From: Beijerinckiaceae bacterium
Lineage (GTDB): Bacteria > Bacteroidota > Bacteroidia > Chitinophagales > Chitinophagaceae
Reading direction: 5' to 3'
Assembly: GCA_903970475.1 (NCBI GenBank)
Contig: CAJCIQ010000237.1
Location: forward strand, 1-50,938
Length of the DNA stretch: 50,938 nt
This document shows positions 32,501-41,014 of the stretch, piece by piece; position 1 is the stretch's first letter, and each line of letters opens with the position of its first letter. The notes under the pieces are model-generated. The model did no database searches and was not told where the DNA came from. It saw nothing but the letters and a program-made list of their open reading frames with translations. The position numbers and the translations under genes were made by a program.

Positions 32501-33268
32501 TCAGGCCTTCTTTTTATACAACAGATCCATTTGCAGCAATTGAAGACTGCCTGATTCCAAAAAGCCTAATGGAGCTACCAGCGTATATCCTAAGGTCCTC
32601 AGTAAATCATGCATTTCTTCAAAGACCGGCTCCCCTTCATACAGGGGTTGGAAGGAAGATTCCAGGAGTATGTAATCAATATCAGGCAAAGACAAGGAGG
32701 CTCCCTTAAGCACTTCTTTTTCATAACCTTGCACATCCATCTTTAGCAGGATAGGCTTTTGCTGGCGCCATTTAGCCGTCCAATGATCCAGGGGATGAAC
32801 CGGCACCCGGATAGGACGGTAGTCGGACGTTTGGGGCATAAGTTGTTTCTGCAAATCACTGACTTTTAGGGCAGAGCTGGCATGCGTATATTGGTTCTGA
32901 TAAAAATCCAGCATACCTTCTGTTGAACCCAGGGCTCCGGCAATGGGGATAATGCGCCGCTCTATCCTGGTGTTGGCACAAAGTGCTTCGAAGGTTTTAG
33001 GGACGGGTTCAAATGAATAGATTTTCACCTGGGGATAGTACATTGCGCAAGCCAGGGCAAATTGACCTTTATGGGCCCCTGCATCATAAATGGTATGGAG
33101 GTGAGGCACAAATTCAATCAAGTTTTCCAGGATACGGGTAGCTGAAATGGAGGCGCCCTTTTTCAGGAAAGAGAAGGTTGCTCTTTTAGACCTTACGATG
33201 ACCTTCAGGGCATCAGCTGTTCGAAATATCAGGTCCCAGTAACGGGTAAAAGGGTTTTTGTTAGACAT
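32501..33268 (-). CDS. FkbM family methyltransferase
   Basis: A 255-residue FkbM methyltransferase: SAM motif IYDAGAHKGQFALACA, IYSFEPVPKTFEALCAN, the late LLKMDVQGYEKEVLKGA and a C-terminal SSFQPLYEGEPVFEEM. It lies within the EPS operon, 17 bases after the preceding glycosyltransferase and 68 before the next, and probably O-methylates a sugar of the repeat unit. The 68-base gap after it has a small GGCCTG/CAGGCC inverted repeat. Confidence 0.88.
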   Translation of the reverse strand: MSNKNPFTRYWDLIFRTADALKVIVRSKRATFSFLKKGASISATRILENLIEFVPHLHTIYDAGAHKGQFALACAMYYPQVKIYSFEPVPKTFEALCANTRIERRIIPIAGALGSTEGMLDFYQNQYTHASSALKVSDLQKQLMPQTSDYRPIRVPVHPLDHWTAKWRQQKPILLKMDVQGYEKEVLKGASLSLPDIDYILLESSFQPLYEGEPVFEEMHDLLRTLGYTLVAPLGFLESGSLQLLQMDLLYKKKA

Positions 33269-33285
33269 GCTTGCTAATGATTTTG

Positions 33286-34407
33286 TTAGGGGGTGGCAAA
33301 TTTTCTTTCATAGCAATACCTATAGAAATCCAGGGTCTCCCGGTAACACCTATCCCAGCTCAGGGATTGAGAGCGGATCAGCCCTTTTTGGACAAGTACC
33401 TTTCTTTTATCCGGGTCTTTAAGGCAATTGATGGCCTGGGCAAAGGACGCGGGACGCAGATCACTGACCAGAATGGCTGCATCGCCCACCACTTCTGGTA
33501 TGGAAGCATGGGCGGTGGTTACAACCGGGCAGCCTGCTTTCATGGCCTCACCGGGAGGAAAGCCAAAACCTTCCGCCTGGGAGGGATAGATCAGGCACCA
33601 GGCTTGCTGGTAGAGATGATTCAGGGTATTGTCAGAAACTGTTCCTGCATGGAGATGCCGCTGGGGCAACCACCTTTCCAGGCTTAACCGTTCCTCGGTA
33701 CTCAGGGGGCCTCCTCCTACCAGCACAAGTTGGAAGCTGGGGTCTAGTGCCTGAACAGCCTGTACCGCCAAGGGAAATTGTTTATACTTTTTTCTTCCGC
33801 CTACATAGAGCACGAAAGGCGGACGAAGGCCTGGAAGTAGGAGGGTAATATGGGAACTAAGGTAGGGAGAGGGATGAGGGGTCGGTGAAAAGGCATCGCT
33901 GATGCCGTGCAGGATGACTTTGATTTTATCAGGATGTGTATCCGGATAGAAATGAAGCAGGTCCTTTTTTGTGGATTCGGAAATGCAAATGATGCCTTCG
34001 GCACGGCTGATGCTGTTTTTTTTCAGACGGGTATTGAATAAGGAAAGCGGCCAGGCACTGGCCAATCCTTTTTCATGGATCAGGTCATGAACCGTCAACA
34101 TATTGAGTACGTCTTTTTGCCGGGAGGTACGCATATAACCCGAATGGAACAGGCTTACCCCAGGCAGCTTGCATTGCAGGGGCAAATACCTCAGCAAGCG
34201 CTCCGGCAAGAAACTTTCCGTCTTTCGGCTGACCGATGTATAATCCAACCGTCTTTCGAAAATATTGCTGGATCTGGCGTGTGCGTTGATATAGGTAAGG
34301 GCCAGACCTTTCTGCCTGCTTAGTCTGGAGGCCAGTTCATACCAATACACAGAAACGCCTCCGGCTTCCTGTATATGAAATACATTATTGTCTAGATAGA
34401 TGTTCAT
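33286..34407 (-). CDS. GT4 family glycosyltransferase
   Basis: A 373-residue GT-B glycosyltransferase starting at the ATG at 34405-34407 (MNIYLDNNVFHIQEAGGVSVYW); the longer in-frame reading lies over the polymerase gene. The N-terminal domain contains HDLIHEKG and AEGIICISESTKKDLLHFYP. The C-terminal donor domain has PFVLYVGGRKKYKQFPLAVQA and YPSQAEGFGFPPGEAMKAGCPVV, the latter with the EX7E pair that binds the nucleotide sugar. It overlaps the upstream Wzy-like gene by 23 bases. It adds one sugar of the repeat unit; the sugar is unknown, although the family often uses GDP-mannose. Confidence 0.88.
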   Translation of the reverse strand: MNIYLDNNVFHIQEAGGVSVYWYELASRLSRQKGLALTYINAHARSSNIFERRLDYTSVSRKTESFLPERLLRYLPLQCKLPGVSLFHSGYMRTSRQKDVLNMLTVHDLIHEKGLASAWPLSLFNTRLKKNSISRAEGIICISESTKKDLLHFYPDTHPDKIKVILHGISDAFSPTPHPSPYLSSHITLLLPGLRPPFVLYVGGRKKYKQFPLAVQAVQALDPSFQLVLVGGGPLSTEERLSLERWLPQRHLHAGTVSDNTLNHLYQQAWCLIYPSQAEGFGFPPGEAMKAGCPVVTTAHASIPEVVGDAAILVSDLRPASFAQAINCLKDPDKRKVLVQKGLIRSQSLSWDRCYRETLDFYRYCYERKFATP

Positions 34408-35800
34408 AGGTAGCGTAATAATAACTGAGTAAGGCAGCACAGAGGAAGACCAGGTCGATCTGAGAGAAGAACAGGCAAATCCATATGGCTGCGAAATAAT
34501 TCCGTTCAAACCTGCCCAATCGGGGGTGTATGCGGGTCAATACCCAGAAGAAACAAATGAAGGATGGGATCCCAAATTCGAAGGCCATGTAAAGCCAACG
34601 CATGTTGAGATTGGTGCCTCCTACGCCTGCCAGGTGCAGGTCATAACTCTGGGTGCCGTAAAAATATTCGGGAGAAATAAAAGCGCTATTGCCGGGTCCG
34701 TATCCGGTCAGGAACAATACCGGATGATCTTGCATGAACTCATAGACGGGATATTCCAGGTCTTCCTGCAAGGGGATACCGGCAATGACGTTTTTCTTCC
34801 CGAAATCATAGGGGTCGTACCTGGATACGGATCTCTCCAACACGAGTTTGATGAAGGGGTTATGCTGATTCGATTGGTACTGACTGAATAGAATGGCTGT
34901 TGAGCCTGCTATGCCCAGGAAAATCAGGATCATGACGCCCAGGCCGCCCAGAATCTGAAACCGGAGGTTGTTCCAGGATTTGAACAAGCCATATATGATG
35001 GCCATGGCACCCAGGTCTGTCCAAAAGGTTTGAGATTGAGTGAGGATTCCTAATCCTAGGCAAATGGCGCCCATTACCCATTTTTTATCCCTGACAAAAA
35101 CAGGGATGGACAGGGCCAGGAATGCGCCAAACGTTTTGGGCTCAGCAAAAAAGGCCTGTACACGCAGGGGCAGGGCGCCGTCCGTATCTTCCGAAAGATA
35201 CCTTTCCTGCAACCCCATGAGTTGGGCCAAGGCATGGTTATGGGTAAGGAGCACCACCAGGATCTGTAACAGCGCTATGACACAGGACCAGGTGGCTACG
35301 CGTTTAATGATGACAAAGAATAGGTCAAAGCTAAGGCGCTCCCTGTTCATAACGATTTTAGCACCAATGGCAAACAGGGGAAGGTAGGTTTTGAGGTAAA
35401 AATAGAGGGGTCTCAACAGCAGGTCCACACTTTTCCCATCTGCAAAGGTATAGGTTACTTTTCCTGCATCTACCAACACCAGGACGACCAGGCTGGAGAG
35501 CAAGGGTAACAGGAGCAGGAACAGATAATCCTTTCTGATGTATACCTTTTGGGTAAGGAGCTGGTGGACCATTTCCACCAGGAAGGCAATGCTGACCAGT
35601 AGGGTGGCATTGAAGGTGGGACCCAACACCAGCAGGTTGAACGTTTCTGTGGCAAAAGCATAGAGCAAAACCTCCAGCACACTCAGCCTGCCCTTATAAT
35701 AACGATAGAGCAAGCCTGAGGCAATCAGCATGGGCAGGATTTCCCTGATGGCTTCTACCCAAGGGTACTGGCTATAATATAGTTGGTAGGCGTCATTCAT
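34385..35800 (-). CDS. O-antigen/EPS polymerase-like membrane protein (Wzy-type)
   Basis: A 471-residue protein with about 11-12 predicted membrane helices. It has a long periplasmic loop around residues 300-390 (SQYQSNQHNPFIKLVLERSVSRYDPYDFG, then a segment ending in GPGNSAFISPEYFYG), the layout of Wzy polymerases and O-antigen ligases, whose sequences are poorly conserved. Its place in a Wzx/Wza/Wzc cluster makes the polymerase role likely. It overlaps the methyltransferase gene upstream by ATGA and the glycosyltransferase downstream by 23 bases. Confidence 0.75.
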   Translation of the reverse strand: MNDAYQLYYSQYPWVEAIREILPMLIASGLLYRYYKGRLSVLEVLLYAFATETFNLLVLGPTFNATLLVSIAFLVEMVHQLLTQKVYIRKDYLFLLLLPLLSSLVVLVLVDAGKVTYTFADGKSVDLLLRPLYFYLKTYLPLFAIGAKIVMNRERLSFDLFFVIIKRVATWSCVIALLQILVVLLTHNHALAQLMGLQERYLSEDTDGALPLRVQAFFAEPKTFGAFLALSIPVFVRDKKWVMGAICLGLGILTQSQTFWTDLGAMAIIYGLFKSWNNLRFQILGGLGVMILIFLGIAGSTAILFSQYQSNQHNPFIKLVLERSVSRYDPYDFGKKNVIAGIPLQEDLEYPVYEFMQDHPVLFLTGYGPGNSAFISPEYFYGTQSYDLHLAGVGGTNLNMRWLYMAFEFGIPSFICFFWVLTRIHPRLGRFERNYFAAIWICLFFSQIDLVFLCAALLSYYYATYEHLSRQ

Positions 35801-36567
35801 CTCAATAAGGCATAATGATCCTCCCAGACCTTTGATTTTTGGAGTTGGGAGACAAGTCCACCCAATCCAAAACGCCCGGCCCCCGTGAGCAGTTGAAAGC
35901 TGAAGGGTGGTAATTTCTTATCGGTAAACAAGTGATAACCCTTCATGGAATATACCTGGAGGTTAAATTTCCTGGCTATATAGTCCAAGGTTTGGGAGGC
36001 ATATAGGGAAATATGCTGGCCATGGCCAGGGTTGTAATACCACCAGTCGGCGGGTAGGGGAATGGGCTGGGGCAGGAGCTGGGTAGAAAAAAAGATGTTC
36101 CTGGAAATACACAACATTTTTTCTATTTCACCCATAGGATCGGTGAGGTGTTCGAAACATTCAAAGCAACTCACCAATTCTACAGGGGAGGAGGGATTGT
36201 ATTCAAATCCCCTGGCCAGCAAATTGGGCGTATGGGGATCCCAGGTGTAAAAGTCAAAGCCTGTATCCCGCATCATCCGGGTTAGTAGCCCATAGCCTCC
36301 GGCATAATCCAGGAATTTGCCCTGACGGTCATATAGGAAATACAACACGGCACTCAAGGACCGGCAGGCCATGATGTTCCTGCGTACGATACCGGTATCG
36401 GATAAATTGATTGGGTTGCTATAAGCTTCTTCCAGCCAATAAGGCTGCTCTGTCTGCACAAAACCGCAGTGGTTGCAGCCAAAGTAGGCAACCCGGTATT
36501 TATGCAATACCTCCGCTTCAAAAACTTGCCGGGACGGATGCCCACATATGTTGCAGGTAGTCGTCAT
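35797..36567 (-). CDS. Class I SAM-dependent methyltransferase with N-terminal zinc-ribbon-like CxxC pairs
   Basis: A 256-residue protein. The N-terminus has CNICGH and CNHCGF, a four-cysteine zinc-ribbon-like module common in sugar C-methyltransferase-type proteins (Methyltransf_13/23/14 group). The SAM fold follows: KFLDYAGGYGLLTRMMRD, then FDFYTWDP and SCFECFEHLTDP. C-methyltransferases of dTDP-sugars have this layout, but the C-terminal domain of that class is absent, so the target is uncertain. It sits in the EPS operon with 4-base overlaps on both sides. Confidence 0.78.
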   Translation of the reverse strand: MTTTCNICGHPSRQVFEAEVLHKYRVAYFGCNHCGFVQTEQPYWLEEAYSNPINLSDTGIVRRNIMACRSLSAVLYFLYDRQGKFLDYAGGYGLLTRMMRDTGFDFYTWDPHTPNLLARGFEYNPSSPVELVSCFECFEHLTDPMGEIEKMLCISRNIFFSTQLLPQPIPLPADWWYYNPGHGQHISLYASQTLDYIARKFNLQVYSMKGYHLFTDKKLPPFSFQLLTGAGRFGLGGLVSQLQKSKVWEDHYALLR

Positions 36568-37481
36568 ATATGTGCTAAGTCTTTGATGAGTGAGCTGGTG
36601 TTGGTGGTTACATCGATAACAGCTAAATCTTGTATAGCCCTAAGCCTTTCTTTGCCTTTGAGGAAGGTCTTTGTGCCCTTTGCGTCTTTGGACATACATA
36701 TGTGGTTGAACTGGAATACCTCGGCAACCGAAGGTTTGTACAAGGAGGCCGAAAGATCTTTGCGAACGAAAAAAGCGTTCATGCAGGGAGTATTTACCCC
36801 CACGAAATCGTATCCTTTTTCGTCGGCCAACGCGCAAAAAGCTTCAAGGGAAGCCCCGTGGTAGAGCCCGGAATAATGGGCTTTGTAACGGTCGAAGGCG
36901 GGCTGGTAAGGAATGCTAATGGCATAATCAGGACCAAAGACGTTGTTGAATTCAATAACCACTATTCGGGGACTAAGGGTAGTAATGGCTTTCCAGACCC
37001 AATAATCATTGCCGTCAATGTCTATGCTGAGTAGCCCTATATCTGCGTTTTGCACCAACCCTCCCAGCAGGCCATCGGCGTTTTCCGCCGTAATAAAAGC
37101 CCTGTGTGCGCTCACGCCATATTTCCAGGAAACCTCGTCTGAACGGATAAACCGAATGTTGCTGGCGTTACTGTCCAGGACGATGCCCGTCCAATGGTCG
37201 TTGTATACCAGGAAACGGGTATTGGACTCCAGGTAGTTTTCTACCCCGAACTCTACGAATACCTTTTCTGGTACGGGCACACGGCCAAGCAGGTATTGTA
37301 GAATGCCGTCCTCTCCGTTCTGGGAAAAGACCTGGAACTCGGCTTCAGGAAGACTGGTTAAGGTGCCCAATCCCTTTACCCGTTCGGCATGCCATTTCCC
37401 CAATAACAGGTTGTTGACCTGGTCTGGTTTTTTCCATTTTTGGTTGAAGGAATGGAAGTAGTATTTGAATGCCTGTTTCAT
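36564..37481 (-). CDS. FkbM-like SAM-fold protein of unknown target
   Basis: A 305-residue protein. The central part has the outline of an FkbM-type methyltransferase: FSQNGEDGILQYLLG, then FVEFGVENYLESNTRFLV in place of the usual VDVGA motif, GIVLDSN, a LLSIDIDGNDYWVWKAI block matching the FkbM Asp region, and VVIEFN. The SAM-binding glycine motif is degenerate (EFGVEN), so activity is uncertain. It overlaps its neighbours by 4 bases on both sides, so it is co-translated with a methyltransferase and a glycosyltransferase. Confidence 0.7.
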   Translation of the reverse strand: MKQAFKYYFHSFNQKWKKPDQVNNLLLGKWHAERVKGLGTLTSLPEAEFQVFSQNGEDGILQYLLGRVPVPEKVFVEFGVENYLESNTRFLVYNDHWTGIVLDSNASNIRFIRSDEVSWKYGVSAHRAFITAENADGLLGGLVQNADIGLLSIDIDGNDYWVWKAITTLSPRIVVIEFNNVFGPDYAISIPYQPAFDRYKAHYSGLYHGASLEAFCALADEKGYDFVGVNTPCMNAFFVRKDLSASLYKPSVAEVFQFNHICMSKDAKGTKTFLKGKERLRAIQDLAVIDVTTNTSSLIKDLAHI

Positions 37482-38356
37482 GAGATACGCTTGATTTGTC
37501 TTTTCAACCAGGACCTTAGCGGCTTAAGCTGGTAGAGCATGGAGATTTCAAAGTTGTCTGCATGTGCATTGATCTTTTCCCGGGTGGGATGGCTGATTTC
37601 CCGGATGCTTCCATAACGGATCTGGTGAAACCAGGTAGGCACCCTTATGGTATGTGTAGCCCCTTTGTCATAGCCAATATTAAACACCAGGCTCGTGTTG
37701 GGCGCAATGGCCATGCCTCCCTTGAGCCAGACGGTGGCCATCCACTGTATGTCCCAAGTGTCTACTTCCCCTCGGTAAATGCTTTCTACCATATCATAGA
37801 GACCTGGGGGAAAGTATTTTTTCAAGGGCAACTTCCGGTAACTATCCAAGGTAAATTCGTATTGTCTCCAGGCCCTTTTCCAAGTAGCCCAACCCCAGAC
37901 ATGGGCTATCCTCGTGAAATAATAGGAAGCATTTCCCCTTACTTTGCCAAACTGAAAGTTGTCACCGGAGATGTGCATGATACTGGAATGATTCCTGTAT
38001 TTTTTCAATAGTTCCGCGCAAAAGCCAAAAAAACTGGGATCCGGAAGGCAATCATCTTCGAGGATAATACCTTCCTCAACGTGGGCAAAGAACCAGTTCA
38101 AGGCCATACTCACTGCCATCCCGCAACCTTGGTTGACAGGTTGGAATAAGGTATGAACCTCACAAGGCCAGTCTATGTATGCTAGAACCCTATCCCTGGT
38201 TTCTTTACAAAGCTCCTGGTCCCGGGGATGGGTAGACCGGGGTCCGTCGCCTGCGATGAATAAGTAGGAGGGGGCTTGTTTGCGGATTTCTTCCATGACC
38301 ATACTGGCCTGACCAGGACGGTTGAAAATGACGAGTAAAACGGGCGTTTGTAGCAT
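37478..38356 (-). CDS. GT-A fold glycosyltransferase-like protein
   Basis: A 292-residue protein. It opens with TPVLLVIFNRPGQASMVMEEIR, shared by nucleotide-diphospho-sugar transferases of the GNT-I/GT2-like type. The metal-binding acidic motif appears as EEGIILEDDCLPDPSFF. HVWGWATWKRAWRQYE is a conserved block in this bacterial group. No membrane segment is predicted, so it works in the cytoplasm on the lipid-linked oligosaccharide. It overlaps the FkbM-like gene by 4 bases and is 19 bases from the next methyltransferase gene upstream. Confidence 0.82.
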   Translation of the reverse strand: MLQTPVLLVIFNRPGQASMVMEEIRKQAPSYLFIAGDGPRSTHPRDQELCKETRDRVLAYIDWPCEVHTLFQPVNQGCGMAVSMALNWFFAHVEEGIILEDDCLPDPSFFGFCAELLKKYRNHSSIMHISGDNFQFGKVRGNASYYFTRIAHVWGWATWKRAWRQYEFTLDSYRKLPLKKYFPPGLYDMVESIYRGEVDTWDIQWMATVWLKGGMAIAPNTSLVFNIGYDKGATHTIRVPTWFHQIRYGSIREISHPTREKINAHADNFEISMLYQLKPLRSWLKRQIKRIS

Positions 38357-38375
38357 AGGATGTTATGGTTGAAGG

Positions 38376-39020
38376 TTATCGTATCGCTTCCATAGCAACG
38401 GAGTGGTCAAACCGGGACGCTTCTTCTACGGCTGTGAACATGGGGTCTATACTATCGTGGTAGGTGCAGGGCCTGACCTGGGAAAAACCGGCTTGGAGCA
38501 ACAGGTTTTTTAAGGAAATCCTGTCCCACATATAGAGGTGCTGTTGATTCCCAAAAGTCTTCATAGCCATGCTCCTCAGGTCCCGGGACCTGGTTCGGGT
38601 TCCCAGCATGGTATAGGATAGGAAATGGATATTGGCTTCCGGGTCTTCCCGGTCCAGCCCCGCGATATAGCTTCTGGCGGCCCATTCCAGGTCAGGTACC
38701 ACACAGCGGAACCTGCCTCCGGGTTGCAGCAGGGCAAACGTGTTTTGAATGGCCTTCCTGCAATCTTCCAGGCATAGGTGCTCCAACACATGGGAACAGT
38801 ATACGCCCTTGCAGGAGCCCTTGGGAATGGCGCTTAATCCTTCCAGTATATCCCCATAGCGGATTTCGGGGGCAAAGGAGACGTGCATGCATTTCTTCAA
38901 CCAGGGCCCAAGCCCAGGCAAGCGTTGTATACGCAAGGTCGGAGAGGCATCGAAATTGATCCATCCTTCAGGGGCGCAAAAGGGGCCGCATCCATATTGC
39001 ACATAGGTTCCTGTTCTCAC
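38376..39020 (-). CDS. Class I SAM-dependent methyltransferase
   Basis: A 214-residue methyltransferase. The opening YVQYGCGPFCAPEGWINFDASPTLR is the form seen in EPS-cluster Methyltransf_11-like proteins that begin directly at motif I. It continues with IRYGDI, VYCSHVLEHLCLEDCRKAI and LLQPGGRFRCVVPDLE. The start overlaps the stop of the flippase-methyltransferase fusion by 4 bases. The substrate is probably a sugar of the EPS but is not identifiable. Confidence 0.83.
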   Translation of the reverse strand: MRTGTYVQYGCGPFCAPEGWINFDASPTLRIQRLPGLGPWLKKCMHVSFAPEIRYGDILEGLSAIPKGSCKGVYCSHVLEHLCLEDCRKAIQNTFALLQPGGRFRCVVPDLEWAARSYIAGLDREDPEANIHFLSYTMLGTRTRSRDLRSMAMKTFGNQQHLYMWDRISLKNLLLQAGFSQVRPCTYHDSIDPMFTAVEEASRFDHSVAMEAIR

Positions 39021-41005
39021 TTGCTCATGTTTTTAAAAAAATAGGTATAATAGGTTTTAGCGAATATGTCGTATCCCTTTGCTTTCATAAAAGCATACGT
39101 TGGATTCTGCCTTAGGTCAGCAAGGCCGAATGGGGACCCTTCCACCAGCACATAATCTGGTCTGTATTTTTCCCAGTTATTGGACGATAACACTTCCAGG
39201 TCTAATCCTTCGGCGTCTATGGTCAGAAAGTCGATCCGGCATTGAGGATCCAATTTTTGCAAGTGCAGGTCCAGGATTTCCCCAAGTGGCATAGTCTCTA
39301 TTTCCTGTTGGTTTATGACCTTATAGAGGGGGGAACTCTTTTCGTAATCCATGGCCGTTTGAGCAGAAAAAGTATTGAGGGCGGTTTCATTAAAGACGTG
39401 ATAGGTTAATCGTCCCCGGTTGGCGGATACCCCCAATTCCAGGTTGGTGTCCCTGGGCCGGTACCGGTCAAACAAGCGCTTGCTGCCTGGGTTGGGATCG
39501 ATGTTGATCCCCGTCCACCTGAGCCGGTAAAACATATACGTGTTGGAATAGCGGAAAGGATGATGGGCTCCTACGTCAACATAAGTACCTTTAGGACGAT
39601 CGTGAAAAATCCTTTTGAGGATCATGTCTTCTCCTTCTGAGCTATAGGCCCAGGCGTTGTACCGGATACGTGGGGCCAGGGCTGCCGCCAAACGGTTAAG
39701 GGCCTGGCGCAGGGCTGCGTGGTTGGGTAGGTTTACCATAGAGGGACGGGTTGGAGAATGTAGGTTTGATTGGCTGGACCGCATGTACTGACGGGTGCCC
39801 AGGACGGCCAATACCGCCCCATAGGATATGACGGTGGCCAGGGCTGCGCCCATGGCGCCATAATGGGGAATCCACCAAAGGTTGAGCCCCACATTCACGA
39901 CGATACCTACCAGACTGGCATACAGGGTTAATGCATACCTGCCTTCTATGATCAGGTGTTGGGTGAAAACAATGCATAGGAAAACGGGTACGCCTGACCA
40001 GATATGGATTTGAAGCACCCTGCCCGTTTCGGGGTAGGCGCTTCCAAACAAGAGATGGCTTAAGGGGTTTGCCAATAAGGTGACAACTATACTCAGACCT
40101 ATGGAGACCCACAGGGAAATCCTTATCCAATGTCGCACGCTTCGTTTGTAAGCGGCCGGATCTTCTTTTCGCTGCAAGACCAGGGCAGGCAATAGGGCCG
40201 TTGCTGCCGTCATGGGCAGGGCATACCAAAGTTCTGAAAGCCTTGTTGCGGCTACGTATTCCCCCAATTGGGCAGCATTGGTCATGCCTTCCAGCAGCAG
40301 CTGATCCACTTTCATATACACCAGGATGGATAAGTTGGTAAACAACAGGGGCCAGCTTTGATTCAATAAGTTGAATGCCCATGCCTTGGATGGGGCTTTG
40401 AAGAAATATCCTTGTTTGGTATACAGCAGCGCTATCAACAGGTAGCTGAGTCCAATTTCCCAGACGCTGGTCCAAACAAATACCAACAAGCCAGCGTGGT
40501 AATGGATACAGGCTATCCTGACCAGGCTAAACAGGAGAAAGGTCCCCGTTTTGAGCAGGATGGCCCTGGAGATCTGCTGACGTGACAAATAAAAGGCTTC
40601 CAGTACATCCCAGGATTGAAACAATACCCCCAAACTGAGTATGCTGGTACACTGGAGGTAAAGGTCCAGATTGGGGTCGTGCCTTTGGATACCATATACC
40701 AGGATCATGGACAGTATGCCCGCTCCGACAGAAGCGCCTAACCTCACGGTTAAGGCCGTTCCCATGAGTGTCGCTTTTTTCCCGGTTACTTCTACCAAGG
40801 ATTTGGTGAGTACCCTGTCCAGGCCCAGACCCGCAAAGGCCCCAGTGATGGTCGTCAGGGCAATGGCATAACTCCAGACGCCAAAGTCATTAGGCCCCAG
40901 GTAACGGGCTATAAAGGCGGTAATCAGTAGTCCTACCACTAAACGGGCTGCCTTGTCAGATAGTAACCAGCTCCCATTCACTATGACTTTAGGAAGTCGG
41001 ATCAT
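39017..41005 (-). CDS. Wzx-type polysaccharide flippase fused to an FkbM methyltransferase
   Basis: A 662-residue two-part protein in a single uninterrupted frame. Residues 1-405 are a MATE/Wzx-like flippase with about 12 membrane helices (ITAFIARYLGPNDFGVWSYA at the start). Residues 406-445 are a linker (SSQSNLHSPTRPSMVN and a basic helix). Residues 446-662 are a complete FkbM methyltransferase: SSEGEDMILKRIF, YVDVGAHHPFRYSNTYMFY, INIDPNP, DFLTIDAEGLDLEVL. The flippase moves undecaprenyl-linked repeat units across the inner membrane. The methyltransferase would need cytoplasmic SAM, which fits a cytoplasmic C-terminus after an even helix count. It suggests methylation coupled to flipping. 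Neighbours are wzc 9 bases upstream and a methyltransferase overlapping downstream. Confidence 0.85.
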   Translation of the reverse strand: MIRLPKVIVNGSWLLSDKAARLVVGLLITAFIARYLGPNDFGVWSYAIALTTITGAFAGLGLDRVLTKSLVEVTGKKATLMGTALTVRLGASVGAGILSMILVYGIQRHDPNLDLYLQCTSILSLGVLFQSWDVLEAFYLSRQQISRAILLKTGTFLLFSLVRIACIHYHAGLLVFVWTSVWEIGLSYLLIALLYTKQGYFFKAPSKAWAFNLLNQSWPLLFTNLSILVYMKVDQLLLEGMTNAAQLGEYVAATRLSELWYALPMTAATALLPALVLQRKEDPAAYKRSVRHWIRISLWVSIGLSIVVTLLANPLSHLLFGSAYPETGRVLQIHIWSGVPVFLCIVFTQHLIIEGRYALTLYASLVGIVVNVGLNLWWIPHYGAMGAALATVISYGAVLAVLGTRQYMRSSQSNLHSPTRPSMVNLPNHAALRQALNRLAAALAPRIRYNAWAYSSEGEDMILKRIFHDRPKGTYVDVGAHHPFRYSNTYMFYRLRWTGINIDPNPGSKRLFDRYRPRDTNLELGVSANRGRLTYHVFNETALNTFSAQTAMDYEKSSPLYKVINQQEIETMPLGEILDLHLQKLDPQCRIDFLTIDAEGLDLEVLSSNNWEKYRPDYVLVEGSPFGLADLRQNPTYAFMKAKGYDIFAKTYYTYFFKNMSK

Positions 41006-41014
41006 GTACGTTTA

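Noticed and set aside
32485-32507. GGCCTG/CAGGCC hairpin followed by T-rich sequence on the plus strand
   Set aside because: The orientation fits a plus-strand transcript, but genes on both sides are on the minus strand, and the stem is only 6 bp.
39696-40475. Minus-strand ORF of 259 codons
   Set aside because: It is an out-of-frame shadow inside the flippase gene and has shadow-like composition (His/Pro/Arg rich).
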